Notes: generated by a model not told the origin, from the sequence alone. A stretch of DNA of 36,762 nt from JBASRP01 sp044866075 (GCA_044866075.1 JBIOTQ010000123.1:1-36762); one strand, 5' to 3'. Shown: positions 14,343 to 31,209, counted from the first letter of the stretch. Made by a program: numbers and translations.

Positions 14343-14732
14343 ATGGCCAAGCTGTCGTCCGACGAAGTCCTCGACTCCATCGCCGAGTGGAACCTGATGG
14401 AACTCTCCGACTTCATCAAGAAGTTCGAAGAGAAGTTCGGCGTGACAGCCGCCGCCCCCGTCATGGTGGCCGGCGGAGGCGGAGGCGCAGCCGCCCCAGC
14501 CGCCGAGGAAGCGGAGGAGAAAACCGAGTTCGACGTGATCCTGACCGCCGCCGGCGACAAGAAGATCAACGTCATCAAGGAAGTCCGCGCCCTAACCAAC
14601 CTAGGCCTGAAAGAAGCCAAGGACCTGGTCGAAGCGGCCCCGAAGCCCGTCCTGGAACACGTGGCCAAAGACCAAGCCGACAAGGCCAAAGCCCAGCTGG
14701 AAGCCGCAGGGGCGACTGTCGAAGTCAAGTAG
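14343..14732 (+). CDS. rplL: 50S ribosomal protein L7/L12
   Basis: The 129-residue acidic stalk protein recruits translation factors. It has the N-terminal dimerisation helices (residues 1-40), a flexible Gly/Ala hinge (about 43-57) and the C-terminal factor-binding domain with INVIKEVRALTNLGLKEAKD. ATG 14343 follows AAGGAGAACAGG. The codon choice is somewhat less GC-extreme than in the neighbours. Confidence 0.97.
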   Translation: MAKLSSDEVLDSIAEWNLMELSDFIKKFEEKFGVTAAAPVMVAGGGGGAAAPAAEEAEEKTEFDVILTAAGDKKINVIKEVRALTNLGLKEAKDLVEAAPKPVLEHVAKDQADKAKAQLEAAGATVEVK

Positions 14733-14761
14733 CGAAGGCGTCTCAGCGCGGTAGAAGGGGC

Positions 14762-14814
14762 TCTGGGCGCGCCGGCGCAACCTTAAGGCCTGCGGTTGCG
14801 AACGTGCGCCCAGA
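14762..14814 (+). other. Two-stem hairpin in the rplL-rpoB spacer
   Basis: TCTGGGCGC (14762-14770) pairs with 14806-14814 and CGCAACC (14776-14782) with GGTTGCG (14794-14800), separated by a symmetric internal loop of 5 nt on each side and an 11-nt apical loop. There is no T tract. It may end or attenuate rplJL transcripts or be an RNase III-type processing site, as known between rplL and rpoB in E. coli. The rest of this 311-bp spacer holds two promoters. Confidence 0.6.
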
Positions 14815-14857
14815 TCCCCGACCACCCCCTCTGACCAGGCCTTTCTCAACTCGAGTC

Positions 14858-14886
14858 TTGACAGTTTCCCGGCCTCGCCCTACCCT
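14858..14886 (+). promoter_or_regulatory. rpoB promoter, upstream copy
   Basis: TTGACA (14858-14863), a 17-bp spacer and TACCCT (14881-14886). The -35 is a perfect consensus and the -10 fits TANNNT. The leader to the rpoB start would be about 150 nt. Confidence 0.65.
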
Positions 14887-14927
14887 CCCTTCAGGTTTGT
14901 TCTCATATCGAGCACGGTGACCGCTGC

Positions 14928-14957
14928 TTGACCGCAGGGAAGCGGGAATGCTACCCT
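14928..14957 (+). promoter_or_regulatory. rpoB promoter, downstream copy
   Basis: TTGACC (14928-14933), an 18-bp spacer and TACCCT (14952-14957), with the same -10 hexamer as the upstream promoter. Expected leader about 80 nt. Tandem promoters would let rpoBC be driven independently of rplJL. Confidence 0.6.
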
Positions 14958-15043
14958 GCTCTTTCGCGTTCTCTCACCTGGGGTGACCCACCTTTCCGCA
15001 CGTCCTGAGTTCTGCGTCCTCGATCTGAGGAGGGGGAAGAGCT

Positions 15044-18397
<3,354 letters not shown>

Positions 18398-18400
18398 CCC

Positions 18401-22345
<3,945 letters not shown>

Positions 22346-22363
22346 CCGGACAACACTCAGGGT

Positions 22364-22383
22364 GGGGCGCCTTCGGGCGCCTC
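22364..22383 (+). terminator. Terminator-like hairpin after rpoC
   Basis: GGGGCGCC (22364-22371), a TTCG tetraloop and GGCGCCTC (22376-22383) form an 8-bp stem starting 18 nt after the rpoC stop. ACTCGCTTTCC follows rather than a clean T tract. Confidence 0.65.
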
Positions 22384-22416
22384 ACTCGCTTTCCTGATGA
22401 CGCTCGCGTCGGTTCG

Positions 22417-22448
22417 GGGTAGTGCCTCAGTAAACTGAGACACCACCC
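22417..22448. repeat. 32-bp imperfect palindrome upstream of the rpsL promoter
   Basis: The arms are GGGT-a-GTG-c-CTCAGT and ACTGAG-a-CAC-c-ACCC with a 2-nt AA centre, so 13 of 15 positions pair. It ends 14 bp before the -35 box of the rpsL promoter and follows the rpoC hairpin. It could be a protein operator, or a second terminator for rpoC. No regulator is recognised. Confidence 0.55.
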
Positions 22449-22462
22449 GGTTCGGCAACGCG

Positions 22463-22491
22463 TTGACCGGCTCTTTTTCCCCTGATAGTCT
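22463..22491 (+). promoter_or_regulatory. Sigma-A-type promoter for the str-S10-spc cluster
   Basis: TTGACC (22463-22468), a 17-bp spacer and TAGTCT (22486-22491). The leader to rpsL would be about 95 nt. It is the only convincing promoter seen before secY, so it may drive the whole downstream run. Confidence 0.62.
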
Positions 22492-22593
22492 CAGCAGCCG
22501 TGCCCGGGCCAGGGCCTCGTCTGGGCGCGCCTTCGGAGGCCTCCTCGACCCCCATGCGGGGAGAGGTATGCCCCGCGAAAGATTAGGAACTAG

Positions 22594-22965
<372 letters not shown>

Positions 22966-22970
22966 TCATT

Positions 22971-22996
22971 CCGGCGAGCGCCGGGATGCCTCCCGG
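22971..22996 (+). promoter_or_regulatory. Mutually exclusive hairpins between rpsL and rpsG
   Basis: CCGGC-GAGC-GCCGG (22971-22984) and CCGGGA-TGCC-TCCCGG (22981-22996) share 22981-22984, so only one can form. In E. coli, S7 represses translation by binding the rpsL-rpsG spacer; a similar role here is inferred from position only. Confidence 0.4.
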
Positions 22997-23030
22997 TCTC
23001 GCTGTTGTGCTGGGAAGAAAGAGGAAAGCG

Positions 23031-23501
23031 TTGCCGAGAAAGGGACCGATCCCGAAGCGCGAGGTCGCACCGGACCCCGTGTACGGCAGCGTGCTCGTCA
23101 CCCAGCTGACGAACAAGATCCTCGAGCGCGGGAAGCGCGGCTCCGCCGAGCGGATCGTGTACACGGCCCTGGATCGCGTGAGCCAGCGCGCCACGATGGA
23201 GCCGGTCGCGGCCCTGAAGAAGGCCGTCGAGAACGTGAAGCCGCAGCTCGAAGTGCGCTCGCGACGTGTCGGCGGCGCCACGTACCAGGTTCCTGTCGAG
23301 GTGCCGAACCGGCGCTCGACGACCCTGGCGTTGCGCTGGCTGGTGCAGAACGCGAAGGCCCGCCGCGAGAAGTCGATGGCCGACCGTTTGGCGTCGGAGC
23401 TGAGCGACGCGCTGAACGCGACGGGCGCGTCGGTGAAGCGCAAGGAAGACCTGCACAAGATGGCGGAGTCCAACAAGGCCTTCGCTCATTACCGGTGGTA
23501 G
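23031..23501 (+). CDS. rpsG: 30S ribosomal protein S7
   Basis: The 156-residue S7 organises the 30S head and is complete from PRKGPIPKREVAPDPVYGS to the closing KAFAHYRW. The TTG at 23031 was chosen because AAGAGGAAAGCG precedes it and S7 proteins begin with MPRK; an upstream ATG at 22986 falls in the spacer hairpins. It is followed by fusA after 3 nt. Confidence 0.96.
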   Translation: MPRKGPIPKREVAPDPVYGSVLVTQLTNKILERGKRGSAERIVYTALDRVSQRATMEPVAALKKAVENVKPQLEVRSRRVGGATYQVPVEVPNRRSTTLALRWLVQNAKARREKSMADRLASELSDALNATGASVKRKEDLHKMAESNKAFAHYRW

Positions 23502-23504
23502 TTG

Positions 23505-25661
23505 ATGGCCCAGACGGCAAAAGACATGGCTGAAGCGGCAGAGGCGAAGCAACAAACGGGACGAGCCGGCAAGGAGCTCGTGATCCGCGAGTACCCGCTC
23601 GCCCGCACGCGGAACATCGGGATCATGGCCCACATCGACGCCGGCAAGACGACGACGACCGAACGGATCCTCTACTACACCGGCAAGACCTACAAAGTCG
23701 GCGAGGTCCACGAGGGCACCGCCGTCATGGACTGGATGGTCCAGGAGCAGGAGCGCGGCATCACGATCACCTCCGCCGCGACCACCTGCATGTGGAAGGA
23801 CCACTGGATCAACATCATCGATACGCCCGGGCACGTGGACTTTACCGTCGAGGTCGAACGCAGCCTCCGGATCCTCGACGGCGCGGTCGCCGTCTTCGAC
23901 GCCGTGGCGGGTGTGGAGCCGCAGACCGAGACGGTCTGGCGCCAAGCCGACCGCTACCGCGTCCCGCGCATCTGCTTCGTCAACAAGATGGACCGCGTCG
24001 GCGCGGACTTCTTCCGCACCATGGAGATGATCCGCGACCGCCTGGACTCGCACCCGCTCCCCGTCCAGCTGCCGATCGGCGCCGAGGACAAGTTCAAGGG
24101 CGTCGTCGACCTCGTGACGATGGTCGCGCACATCTGGCCCGATGAAGGCAAGGGCGAGGAGTGGGAGGACCAGCCGATCCCCGAGGAGTTCGCGGCCGAC
24201 GCCGACCACTGGCGCCACGAGCTCTACGAGGCGCTCGCCGACTACGACGAGGAAGTCATGGAGGCCTACGTCGGCGGCGCCGAGCCGTCCGTCGATCACT
24301 TGCGCCGCGCGATCCGCGCCGCGACCCTCGCCGGGACCGCGACGCCGGTGCTGTGCGGGACCGCGTTCAAGAACAAAGGCGTGCAGCCGCTGCTGGACGC
24401 GATCGTGCAGTACCTGCCGTCGCCGCTCGACGTGCCCGCGGTCGCGGGAACGCTCCCCAACGGGACGGTCGAAGAGCGCCGCGCGGACGATGAGGAGCCG
24501 TTCGCCGCGCTCGCGTTCAAGATCGCCGCGGATCCCTACGTCGGCAAGCTGACGTACTTCCGCGTCTACTCGGGCACCGTCCGGGCGGGCGCACACGTCC
24601 AGAACTCGACCAAGGACCGGAAGGAACGCGTCGGTCGCATCCTTCAGATGCACGCGAACCACCGCGAGGATCGCCCCGCGGCGTTCGCCGGCGACATCGT
24701 GGCCGCGGTCGGGCTCAAGCACACGACGACCGGCGACACGGTGTGCGACCCGTCGCACCCGATCGTCCTCGAGTCGATGACGTTCCCGGCACCGGTGATC
24801 TCGGTCGCGATCGAGCCGAAGACGAAAGCGGATCAGGACAAGTTGGGGAAGGCCCTGCAGGCGCTGTCGGACGAGGACCCGACGTTCCAGGTCCGCTTCG
24901 ACGAGGAGACCGGGCAGACGATCATCGGCGGGATGGGCGAGCTGCACCTCGAGGTGCTCGTCGACCGGCTGACGCGCGAGTTCAAGGTCGGCGCGAACGT
25001 CGGCAAGCCGCAGGTCGCGTACCGCGAGACGATCACGAAGCCCGTCGACAAGCACCAGGTGCGCTACGTGCGCCAAACCGGCGGCCGCGGCCAGTTCGCC
25101 GTCGTCGAGATCGCGCTCGAGCCGACGGGCCCCGGCGGCGGCTTCGAGTTCGTCTCGAAGCTAAAGGGCGGCGCGATCCCGAACGAGTACATCCCGGCGG
25201 TCGACGAAGGCATCCAGGAAGCGATGGAGACCGGCGTCCTCGCCGGCTATCCGCTCGTCGACCTGCGCGCGATCCTCGTCGACGGCCAGTACCACGACGT
25301 CGACTCGAGCGAGATCGCGTTCAAGATCGCCGGCTCGATGGCGCTGAAGGAAGCGTCGCGCAAGGCCGATCCGGTGCTGCTCGAGCCGATGATGGAGGTC
25401 GAGGTCGTCACGCCGGAGGCGTCGATGGGCGACGTCATCGGCGACATCACGTCGCGCCGCGGCAAGATCGAGCGCATGGACGCGCGCGGCTCCATGCAGG
25501 TGATCCGCGCACAGGTGCCGCTCGCCGAGATGTTCGGCTACGCGACCGACCTGCGCTCGAAGACGCAGGGACGCGCGACGTACACGATGCAGTTCCACAC
25601 GTATCAGAGGGTGCCCGAGGGCATCGCGAAAGAGATCGTGGCAAAGGTTCGGGGAGAGTAG
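23505..25661 (+). CDS. fusA: Elongation factor G
   Basis: The 718-residue translational GTPase drives tRNA-mRNA translocation. The G1 motif is AHIDAGKTTTTERIL (residues about 43-57), G3 DTPGHVDF, and G4 NKMDR. Domains III-V are complete and end in PEGIAKEIVAKVRGE. The N-terminus has about 25 extra residues (MAQTAKDMAEAAEAKQQTG) before the usual REYPLARTRNIGIMAH. ATG 23505 has GGTGG 6 nt upstream inside the rpsG end. Confidence 0.97.
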   Translation: MAQTAKDMAEAAEAKQQTGRAGKELVIREYPLARTRNIGIMAHIDAGKTTTTERILYYTGKTYKVGEVHEGTAVMDWMVQEQERGITITSAATTCMWKDHWINIIDTPGHVDFTVEVERSLRILDGAVAVFDAVAGVEPQTETVWRQADRYRVPRICFVNKMDRVGADFFRTMEMIRDRLDSHPLPVQLPIGAEDKFKGVVDLVTMVAHIWPDEGKGEEWEDQPIPEEFAADADHWRHELYEALADYDEEVMEAYVGGAEPSVDHLRRAIRAATLAGTATPVLCGTAFKNKGVQPLLDAIVQYLPSPLDVPAVAGTLPNGTVEERRADDEEPFAALAFKIAADPYVGKLTYFRVYSGTVRAGAHVQNSTKDRKERVGRILQMHANHREDRPAAFAGDIVAAVGLKHTTTGDTVCDPSHPIVLESMTFPAPVISVAIEPKTKADQDKLGKALQALSDEDPTFQVRFDEETGQTIIGGMGELHLEVLVDRLTREFKVGANVGKPQVAYRETITKPVDKHQVRYVRQTGGRGQFAVVEIALEPTGPGGGFEFVSKLKGGAIPNEYIPAVDEGIQEAMETGVLAGYPLVDLRAILVDGQYHDVDSSEIAFKIAGSMALKEASRKADPVLLEPMMEVEVVTPEASMGDVIGDITSRRGKIERMDARGSMQVIRAQVPLAEMFGYATDLRSKTQGRATYTMQFHTYQRVPEGIAKEIVAKVRGE

Positions 25662-25680
25662 CCCCGAGAGGAGGTCTGGG

Positions 25681-26865
<1,185 letters not shown>

Positions 26866-26889
26866 GGCACCGAGGGAGCGGGGAAGCGG

Positions 26890-27201
26890 ATGGCGCAGAC
26901 ACAGAAGATCCGGATCCGGCTGAAGGCGTACGACCACGAGGTCATCGACCAGTCGGCCCGCAAGATCGTGGACACGGTCACGCGGACCGGCGCGAAGGTC
27001 TCGGGCCCGGTACCTCTTCCGACGGAACGGAGCGTGTACTGCGTCGTCCGCTCACCGCACAAGGACAAGGACTCGCGCGAGCACTTCGAGATGCGGACCC
27101 ACAAGCGGTTGATCGACATCCTCGATCCGACCGCGAAAACGGTTGACTCGCTGATGCGTCTCGACCTGCCGGCGGGCGTGGACATCGAGATCAAGCTGTA
27201 G
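26890..27201 (+). CDS. rpsJ: 30S ribosomal protein S10 (NusE)
   Basis: The 103-residue S10 has IRIRLKAYDHEVIDQSARKI, the GPVPLPTERSVYCVVRSPH loop, and the C-terminal MRLDLPAGVDIEIKL. Besides its role in the 30S head it is the NusE partner of NusG in antitermination. It is placed 24 nt after tuf, with GAGGGAGCGGGG as ribosome site. Confidence 0.97.
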   Translation: MAQTQKIRIRLKAYDHEVIDQSARKIVDTVTRTGAKVSGPVPLPTERSVYCVVRSPHKDKDSREHFEMRTHKRLIDILDPTAKTVDSLMRLDLPAGVDIEIKL

Positions 27202-27205
27202 AGCC

Positions 27206-27865
27206 ATGGAGAGAAACGTGAAAGCGATCCTCGGAGAGAAGCTGGGCATGACCCAGGTCTTCACCGACGACGGCAGCGCCGTCCCGGTGACGGTCCTGCG
27301 CGCCGGGCCCTGCACCGTCACGCAGATCCGCACCGCCGAGCGCGACGGGTACGCGGCCGTGCAGATCGGATTCGGCGACGTCGCGTCCAAGCGCCTCAAC
27401 AAGCCGGAGACCGGCCACCTAGCGGCGTCGAAGGCGCCGGCGCTGCGTTCGCTCGTCGAGGTCCGCACCGCGGACGCGGCGTCGTACGAGCTCGGCGCCG
27501 AGCTGAAAGCAGACGTCTTCGCGCCGGGCGACATGGTCGACGTCGTCGGCGTCTCGAAGGGGAAGGGGTTCGCCGGGGCGATGAAGCGCTGGAACTTCTC
27601 CGGCAAGGAAGCGTCGCACGGCACCGAGCGCAAACACCGTTCGCCGGGGTCGGTGAACGCCGGCACGACGCCGGGTCGCGTCTTCAAAGGCAAAAAACTG
27701 CCCGGCCACCTCGGGCACGAGCGCGTGACGGTGCTGAGCCTGCAGATCGTCGAGGCCGATCCCGAGCGCAATCTGCTGCTGATCCGCGGCGCGGTGCCGG
27801 GCCCAAACGGCGGGCTCGTGCTCGTGCGCAACGCAGTGAAGGCGCCGGCGGGGAAGAAGGCATGA
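27206..27865 (+). CDS. rplC: 50S ribosomal protein L3
   Basis: The 219-residue L3 reaches toward the peptidyl-transferase centre. It has KAILGEKLGMTQVFTDDGSA at the start and SHGTERKHRSPGSVNAGTTP in the central extension. ATG 27206 starts 4 nt after rpsJ; a GTG four codons on, after GGAGAGAA, is an alternative. The stop overlaps rplD (ATGA at 27862-27865). Confidence 0.96.
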   Translation: MERNVKAILGEKLGMTQVFTDDGSAVPVTVLRAGPCTVTQIRTAERDGYAAVQIGFGDVASKRLNKPETGHLAASKAPALRSLVEVRTADAASYELGAELKADVFAPGDMVDVVGVSKGKGFAGAMKRWNFSGKEASHGTERKHRSPGSVNAGTTPGRVFKGKKLPGHLGHERVTVLSLQIVEADPERNLLLIRGAVPGPNGGLVLVRNAVKAPAGKKA

Positions 27866-28542
27866 GCGAGATCGAGATCCGCTCGATCGCGGGCGACGTC
27901 GTCGGACGCGCCACGCTGGACGACGCCGTCTTCGGCGCACAGATCAACGTGCCGGTGATGCACCAGGTCGTGCGCGCGCAGCTCGCCGCGGCGCGCGCCG
28001 GCACACACGCGACCAAGACGCGCGGCGAGGTCTCGGGCGGCGGGAAGAAGCCCTGGCGGCAGAAGGGGACGGGCCGGGCCCGGCAGGGGTCGAACCGGGC
28101 GCCGCACTGGACCGGCGGCGGCGTGGTCTTCGGGCCGCAGCCGCGCTCCTACGAGATGAAGGTGCCGCGGAAGATGCGCGCGCTCGCGCTGCGCTCGGCG
28201 TTGTCCGACCGCGCGCGCGAGGGCCGGATCGCCGTCGTCGACAGTTTCGGCTTCGAGGCCCCGAAGACGAAGGACGCGATCAAGGCGCTGGAGTCGCTGG
28301 GCGTGTCGGGCAAGTCGCTTGTCGTCCTCGAGGAGCGCAACGACACGGTCGGCCTCTCCTTCCGGAATTTGCCCCAGACGCACGTCATCCTCGTCGACCA
28401 GCTCAACACCTACGACGTGCTGAACGCAGACTGGGTCGTCTTCACGCAGGAGGCGCTGAACCGCGTCGGCGGGCGGGGTGGGCGGGTGGAATCGAAGCGC
28501 CGGTCGAGAGGCGAAGGTTCTGAAGGAGGGGACGCCGAGTGA
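27862..28542 (+). CDS. rplD: 50S ribosomal protein L4 with a repeat-encoded C-terminal tail
   Basis: The 226-residue L4 lines the exit tunnel through its loop KTRGEVSGGGKKPWRQKGTG. The family core ends near FTQEALNRV (about residue 201). The last 25 residues (GGRGGRVESKRR, then an acidic end) are extra and are encoded by a G-rich 24-bp repeat also present near 6946. The gene overlaps both neighbours by 4 nt (ATGA with rplC, GTGA with rplW). Confidence 0.95.
   Translation: MSEIEIRSIAGDVVGRATLDDAVFGAQINVPVMHQVVRAQLAAARAGTHATKTRGEVSGGGKKPWRQKGTGRARQGSNRAPHWTGGGVVFGPQPRSYEMKVPRKMRALALRSALSDRAREGRIAVVDSFGFEAPKTKDAIKALESLGVSGKSLVVLEERNDTVGLSFRNLPQTHVILVDQLNTYDVLNADWVVFTQEALNRVGGRGGRVESKRRSRGEGSEGGDAE
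28475..28498 (+). repeat. 24-bp G-rich dispersed repeat, copy B
   Basis: This is identical to copy A at 6946-6969 in 23 of 24 positions. Here it is inside the rplD frame and encodes part of the extra C-terminal tail. With the preceding GGGC (28471-28474) it gives four runs of at least three G with single-base spacers, so it can in principle form a G-quadruplex on the coding strand. Confidence 0.6.
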
Positions 28543-28826
28543 AGGATCCGCGTGAGATCATCCTCGCTCCCGTCGTCTCGGAAAAGTCGTACGGGGCGAT
28601 CGACCGCAACGTCTACACGTTCCTCGTCTCGCCGGAGGCCAGCAAGACCGAGATCAAGATCGCGATCCAGCAGATCTTCGACGTCCACGTGGTGAAGGTG
28701 AACACCATGTGGCGGTCGGGCAAGAAGAAGCGCACCCGCTACACGGTGGGACAGCGCTCGCACCAGAAACGCGCCCTCGTCACCCTGCGCGAGGGCGACA
28801 AGATCGAGATCTTCCAGCCGAGGTAG
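28539..28826 (+). CDS. rplW: 50S ribosomal protein L23
   Basis: The 95-residue L23 at the tunnel exit is a docking site for trigger factor and SRP. It has DPREIILAPVVSEKSYGAI at the start and the basic loop GKKKRTRYTVGQRS. GTG 28539 overlaps the rplD stop, with GAAGGAGGGG upstream. Confidence 0.96.
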   Translation: MKDPREIILAPVVSEKSYGAIDRNVYTFLVSPEASKTEIKIAIQQIFDVHVVKVNTMWRSGKKKRTRYTVGQRSHQKRALVTLREGDKIEIFQPR

Positions 28827-28829
28827 CCC

Positions 28830-29663
28830 ATGGGTATCCGCAAGTTCAAGCCGACGACACCGGGACGACGCGGTGCGAGTCAGGCCGACTACTCCGAGGT
28901 CACACGATCGCGGCCGGAGAAGGGGCTCACCAAGAAGGTCACGCGCACCGGCGGTCGCAACGCGTACGGTCGGATCACGTCGTACCACCGCGGCGGCGGG
29001 AACAAGCGCCGCTACCGGATGGTCGACTTCCGGCGGAACAAGGACGGCGTCCCTGCGAAGGTCGCCTCGATCGAGTACGACCCAAACCGGAACGCGCGGA
29101 TCGCGCTGCTGCACTACCGCGACGGCGAGAAGCGCTACATCCTTGCGCCGGACAAGCTCGGCGTCGGCGACGTGATCGCGTCCGGCGAGGGGGTCGACAT
29201 CAAGGCGGGGAACGCTCTCCCGCTCAAGAACATCCCCGTCGGCACGATCGTGCACGCGGTCGAGCTGCGGCCCGGCGGCGGCGCGAAGATCGCGCGCAGC
29301 GCGGGCACCAGCGTTCAGCTCCTGGCGAAGGAAGGCTCGTACGCGCACCTGCGCATGCCGTCCGGCGAGATCCGCCAGGTCGAGACGGCCTGCCGCGCGA
29401 CGGTGGGAGAGGTGGGCAACGCCGAGTGGGAGCTCATCAACCGGGGCAAGGCGGGACGCACGCGGTACCAGGGCCGCCGGCCCATCGTGCGAGGCGTCGT
29501 GATGAACCCGGTGGACCATCCTCTCGGCGGCGGCGAAGGCAAGTCGTCGGGCGGCCGTCACCCCACGAGCCCATGGGGCAAGAAAGAGGTTCGCACGCGC
29601 CAGAAGGGCAAGACGTCCGACAGGCTCATCGTGCGGCGTCGTAAGAGCAAGAAGAAGGGATAG
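28830..29663 (+). CDS. rplB: 50S ribosomal protein L2
   Basis: The 277-residue L2 is needed for subunit joining and peptidyl transfer. It begins MGIRKFKPTTPGRRG and carries the conserved VVMNPVDHPLGGGEGKSSGG segment with the functionally important His, then GRHPTSPWGK and a basic end. It starts 3 nt after rplW. Confidence 0.97.
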   Translation: MGIRKFKPTTPGRRGASQADYSEVTRSRPEKGLTKKVTRTGGRNAYGRITSYHRGGGNKRRYRMVDFRRNKDGVPAKVASIEYDPNRNARIALLHYRDGEKRYILAPDKLGVGDVIASGEGVDIKAGNALPLKNIPVGTIVHAVELRPGGGAKIARSAGTSVQLLAKEGSYAHLRMPSGEIRQVETACRATVGEVGNAEWELINRGKAGRTRYQGRRPIVRGVVMNPVDHPLGGGEGKSSGGRHPTSPWGKKEVRTRQKGKTSDRLIVRRRKSKKKG

Positions 29664-29669
29664 AGCGGT

Positions 29670-29966
29670 ATGGCGCGCAGCTTGAAGAAAGGTCCGTTCG
29701 TCGACGACCACCTCCTCGAGAAGGTCGAGGCGGCGACGAAGCGCGGGGACCGTCGCGTGATCAAGACGTGGTCGCGTCGTTCGACGATCATCCCCGACAT
29801 GATCGGGCTCACGATCGCCGTGCACGACGGCCGCAAGCACGTGCCCGTGTACGTGACGGAGAGCATGGTCGGTCACAAGCTCGGCGAGTTCGCGTCGACG
29901 CGCATCTTCCGCTCGCACGGGCACCACACCGAGAAACCGACCGGACCGGGTCCGGCGAAGAAGTAG
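29670..29966 (+). CDS. rpsS: 30S ribosomal protein S19
   Basis: The 98-residue S19 is collinear with the family from MARSLKKGPFVDDHLLEKVE through STIIPDMIGLTIAVHDGRKH to GHKLGEFASTRIFRSHG. It binds the 30S head with S13. The spacing to rplB and rplV is 6 nt on each side. Confidence 0.97.
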   Translation: MARSLKKGPFVDDHLLEKVEAATKRGDRRVIKTWSRRSTIIPDMIGLTIAVHDGRKHVPVYVTESMVGHKLGEFASTRIFRSHGHHTEKPTGPGPAKK

Positions 29967-29972
29967 GGAGCG

Positions 29973-30347
29973 ATGGCGCAGGCGAAGGCACGGGAGGCTC
30001 GGGCGAGCTCGAAGTTCGTTCGCGTCTCGCCGTACAAGGTGCGATACGTGCTCGATCTGATCCGCGGCAAGCACGTGGACGAGGCCCGGCGCGTGCTGCA
30101 GTTCTCGACGCGCGGGCCGACGCATGAGATCGGGAAGATCCTGAACGCAGCGGTCGCGAACGCCGAGGGCACGCTGCGCGTGCCGGCCGACACGCTGTTC
30201 GTCACGCGCTGCTGGGCCGATGAGGGTCCGACGCTGAAGCGCTGGCGTCCCCGCGCGCTCGGCCGCGCGTACCACATCCGCAAGCGCACGAGCCACATCA
30301 CGATCGTCGTGGAACCGAGGGAGGGCGCCGGTGGGCCAGAAGATTAA
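29973..30347 (+). CDS. rplV: 50S ribosomal protein L22
   Basis: The 124-residue L22 lines the exit tunnel with L4. It has SSKFVRVSPYKVRYVLDLIR near the start and the hairpin RWRPRALGRAYHIRKRTSHI. The last 17 nt overlap the start of rpsC, so the two are translationally coupled. Confidence 0.96.
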   Translation: MAQAKAREARASSKFVRVSPYKVRYVLDLIRGKHVDEARRVLQFSTRGPTHEIGKILNAAVANAEGTLRVPADTLFVTRCWADEGPTLKRWRPRALGRAYHIRKRTSHITIVVEPREGAGGPED

Positions 30348-31209
30348 TCCGTACGGCTTCCGCCTCGGTGCCAACCCGAACTACGAGTGGCGCTCGCGGT
30401 GGTTCGCCGACAAGACGTACCTGTCCTGGCTGCAGGAAGACCTGCGGATCCGGAAGTATCTCTACGACGGGCTGTCGCATGCCGGCGTCGCGCGCATCGA
30501 CATCGAGCGCAAGGGCGACCGGCTCCAGGTCGACATCTACACGGCGCGACCGGGCATCGTGATCGGCCGGCGCGGGGTCGAGGTCGACCGTATCCGCGAC
30601 GACCTCAAGAAGATGACGTCGAAGGAGAACATCCAGCTCAACGTCATCGAGCTGAAGCAGCCGGAGCTCGAGGCACCGCTCGTCGCGCAGGGGATCGCCG
30701 AGCAGCTCGCCGGGCGCGTGTCGTTCCGCCGTGCCATGCGACGTGGTGTGCAGACGGCGATGCGCGCCGGAGCGAAGGGGATCAGGGTGCAGGTCGGCGG
30801 CCGTCTGGGCGGCGCCGAGATGTCGCGCAGTGAGTGGTACCGCGAGGGACGTGTCCCCCTGCACACGTTGCGCGCCGACATCGACTACGGGTTCCGCGAG
30901 TCGCGCACCACCTTCGGCCGCATCGGCGTGAAGGTCTGGATCTACAAGGGCGACGTCGCGCCGACGCGCGAGGAGAAGGAAGCGGAGCTGGCGCGGGCGC
31001 GCGCGCGGGCCGCAGCGGCCGGCGAGATCGTCGCGCCGTCGGTGCGCGCGCCGCGCAAGCGCGCCGCGGCGCCCGACGCGCAACAGAACCGAGGGGGTGC
31101 CCTGTCGGCGGCTCCGACCGACATCCCGGCGCCCGCGCCAGAGCCGGAAGCGCCCACCCCGTCCGAGGGCGGTCCCGTGCCCGAAACCCCGCCCGAGGGA
31201 GGTGCCTAG
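30331..31209 (+). CDS. rpsC: 30S ribosomal protein S3 with a long Ala/Pro-rich tail
   Basis: S3 forms the mRNA entry channel. The core covers residues 1-220 (MGQKINPYGFRLG, KH domain RPGIVIGRRGVEVDRIR, SRTTFGRIGVKVWIYKGD). About 70 extra residues follow, first charged and Ala-rich, then Pro/Glu-rich, so the protein has 292 residues. Similar but shorter tails are common in actinobacterial S3. GTG 30331 lies inside rplV after GAGGGCGCCG. Confidence 0.96.
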   Translation: MGQKINPYGFRLGANPNYEWRSRWFADKTYLSWLQEDLRIRKYLYDGLSHAGVARIDIERKGDRLQVDIYTARPGIVIGRRGVEVDRIRDDLKKMTSKENIQLNVIELKQPELEAPLVAQGIAEQLAGRVSFRRAMRRGVQTAMRAGAKGIRVQVGGRLGGAEMSRSEWYREGRVPLHTLRADIDYGFRESRTTFGRIGVKVWIYKGDVAPTREEKEAELARARARAAAAGEIVAPSVRAPRKRAAAPDAQQNRGGALSAAPTDIPAPAPEPEAPTPSEGGPVPETPPEGGA

